A DNA stretch of 42,997 bases from Alphaproteobacteria bacterium (GTDB taxonomy: Bacteria > Pseudomonadota > Alphaproteobacteria > Rhizobiales > Aestuariivirgaceae), in the NCBI GenBank assembly GCA_024640405.1, contig JAHEFB010000040.1, forward strand, positions 1 through 42,997, in the 5' to 3' direction. Position numbers and translations under genes: made by a program. This document shows positions 42,882 to 42,997 of this stretch, in pieces; positions within the stretch are counted from its first letter, which is position 1, and every line of letters begins with the position of its first letter. Under the pieces are notes generated by a model. The model searched no databases. It was not told where the DNA came from and was given only the letters and a program-made list of their open reading frames with translations.

Positions 42882-42970
42882 AGCATAATTCACTAAATTG
42901 GAATCGTTTGACCGGTTTTCTGCGTTTGCTGGCAAGGCAGGGTTCCCGCCGTGGTCTGGTAGACCACGAG
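42878..42970 (-). repeat. 93-bp mosaic repeat, copy 2
   Basis: It is the reverse complement partner of copy 1 at 32574-32666, same length, about 84 % identical by hand count. It begins CTAGAGCATAATTCAC and contains a perfect hairpin GTGGTCT-GGT-AGACCAC at 42951-42967. Related sequence may continue to the window end, so the true boundary is unknown. Confidence 0.75.
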
Positions 42971-42997
42971 GGAGCCATAACGCAGTCCAGCGGGCGC

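Noticed and set aside
42739..42978. Minus-strand frame sharing a peptide with a plus-strand frame near 32600
   Set aside because: The shared peptide is the translation of the 93-bp repeat in two places.
1..42997. CRISPR array, tRNA or rRNA genes, integrase or transposase
   Set aside because: No regularly spaced repeats, cloverleaf-like segments, rRNA blocks or recombinase motifs were seen by reading; a covariance-model scan would settle tRNA absence.

Overview
This looks like a stretch of chromosome from an alphaproteobacterium of the order Hyphomicrobiales (Rhizobiales). The evidence is gene content: a MucR/Ros regulator, DUF2336, DUF5330 and DUF1491 proteins, a small DUF1254/DUF1214 pair, RibB with a degenerate cyclohydrolase domain, TTAA-N7-TTAA (CtrA-type) boxes, and intergenic palindromes typical of the order. 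No rRNA, tRNA, CRISPR array, transposase or phage gene was seen. Most of the window is ordinary core and accessory metabolism. The less explained material lies in small genes, intergenic repeats and the right-hand third.

Layout. 1-6.2 kb: an HxlR regulator divergent from a methyltransferase, then an amino-acid-flavoured group (GFA protein, EamA exporter, divergent Lrp regulator, pyrroline-5-carboxylate-reductase-like enzyme), a 44-residue zinc-ribbon protein and a DUF1801 protein. 6.2-10.7 kb: a minus-strand operon mutA-mutB-ridA (methylmalonyl-CoA mutase plus an enamine deaminase). 10.7-19.7 kb: a DUF2780-like protein, a HerA-like ATPase, RibB fused in frame to a helix-turn-helix domain, gcdH-sodB, and the operon maoC-msrB-ptrB. 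19.8-29.4 kb: an envelope and cell-cycle block: DUF2336, mucR, a PAS protein, sufE, DUF5330 divergent from a peptidoglycan-binding membrane protein across a tandem CtrA-type site, DUF1491, a small FPGVR-motif protein, DUF1254/DUF1214 and a class A penicillin-binding protein.

29.6-43 kb: a YcgN protein, LysR divergent from a bacterial globin, a ketopantoate-reductase-like gene broken by a single-base frameshift, a nitroreductase, a PepSY-like secreted protein with an OmpR-type regulator and sensor kinase, a membrane protein with Popeye-like architecture, two tandem paralogous methyltransferases, a secreted protein with the zinc-ligand spacing of P1 nuclease/phospholipase C, and two M20 metallopeptidases.

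Intergenic DNA holds a mosaic repeat family: two 93-bp copies, two end fragments, and a 267-bp element with 32-bp terminal inverted repeats that shares a module with them. At two places the outer CTAG of a repeat end overlaps the TAG stop codon of the neighbouring gene. The most promising observations are the P1/PLC-like secreted protein, the HTH-RibB open frame with an internal ribosome binding site, the zinc-ribbon microprotein, the tandem CtrA site and the Popeye-like protein.
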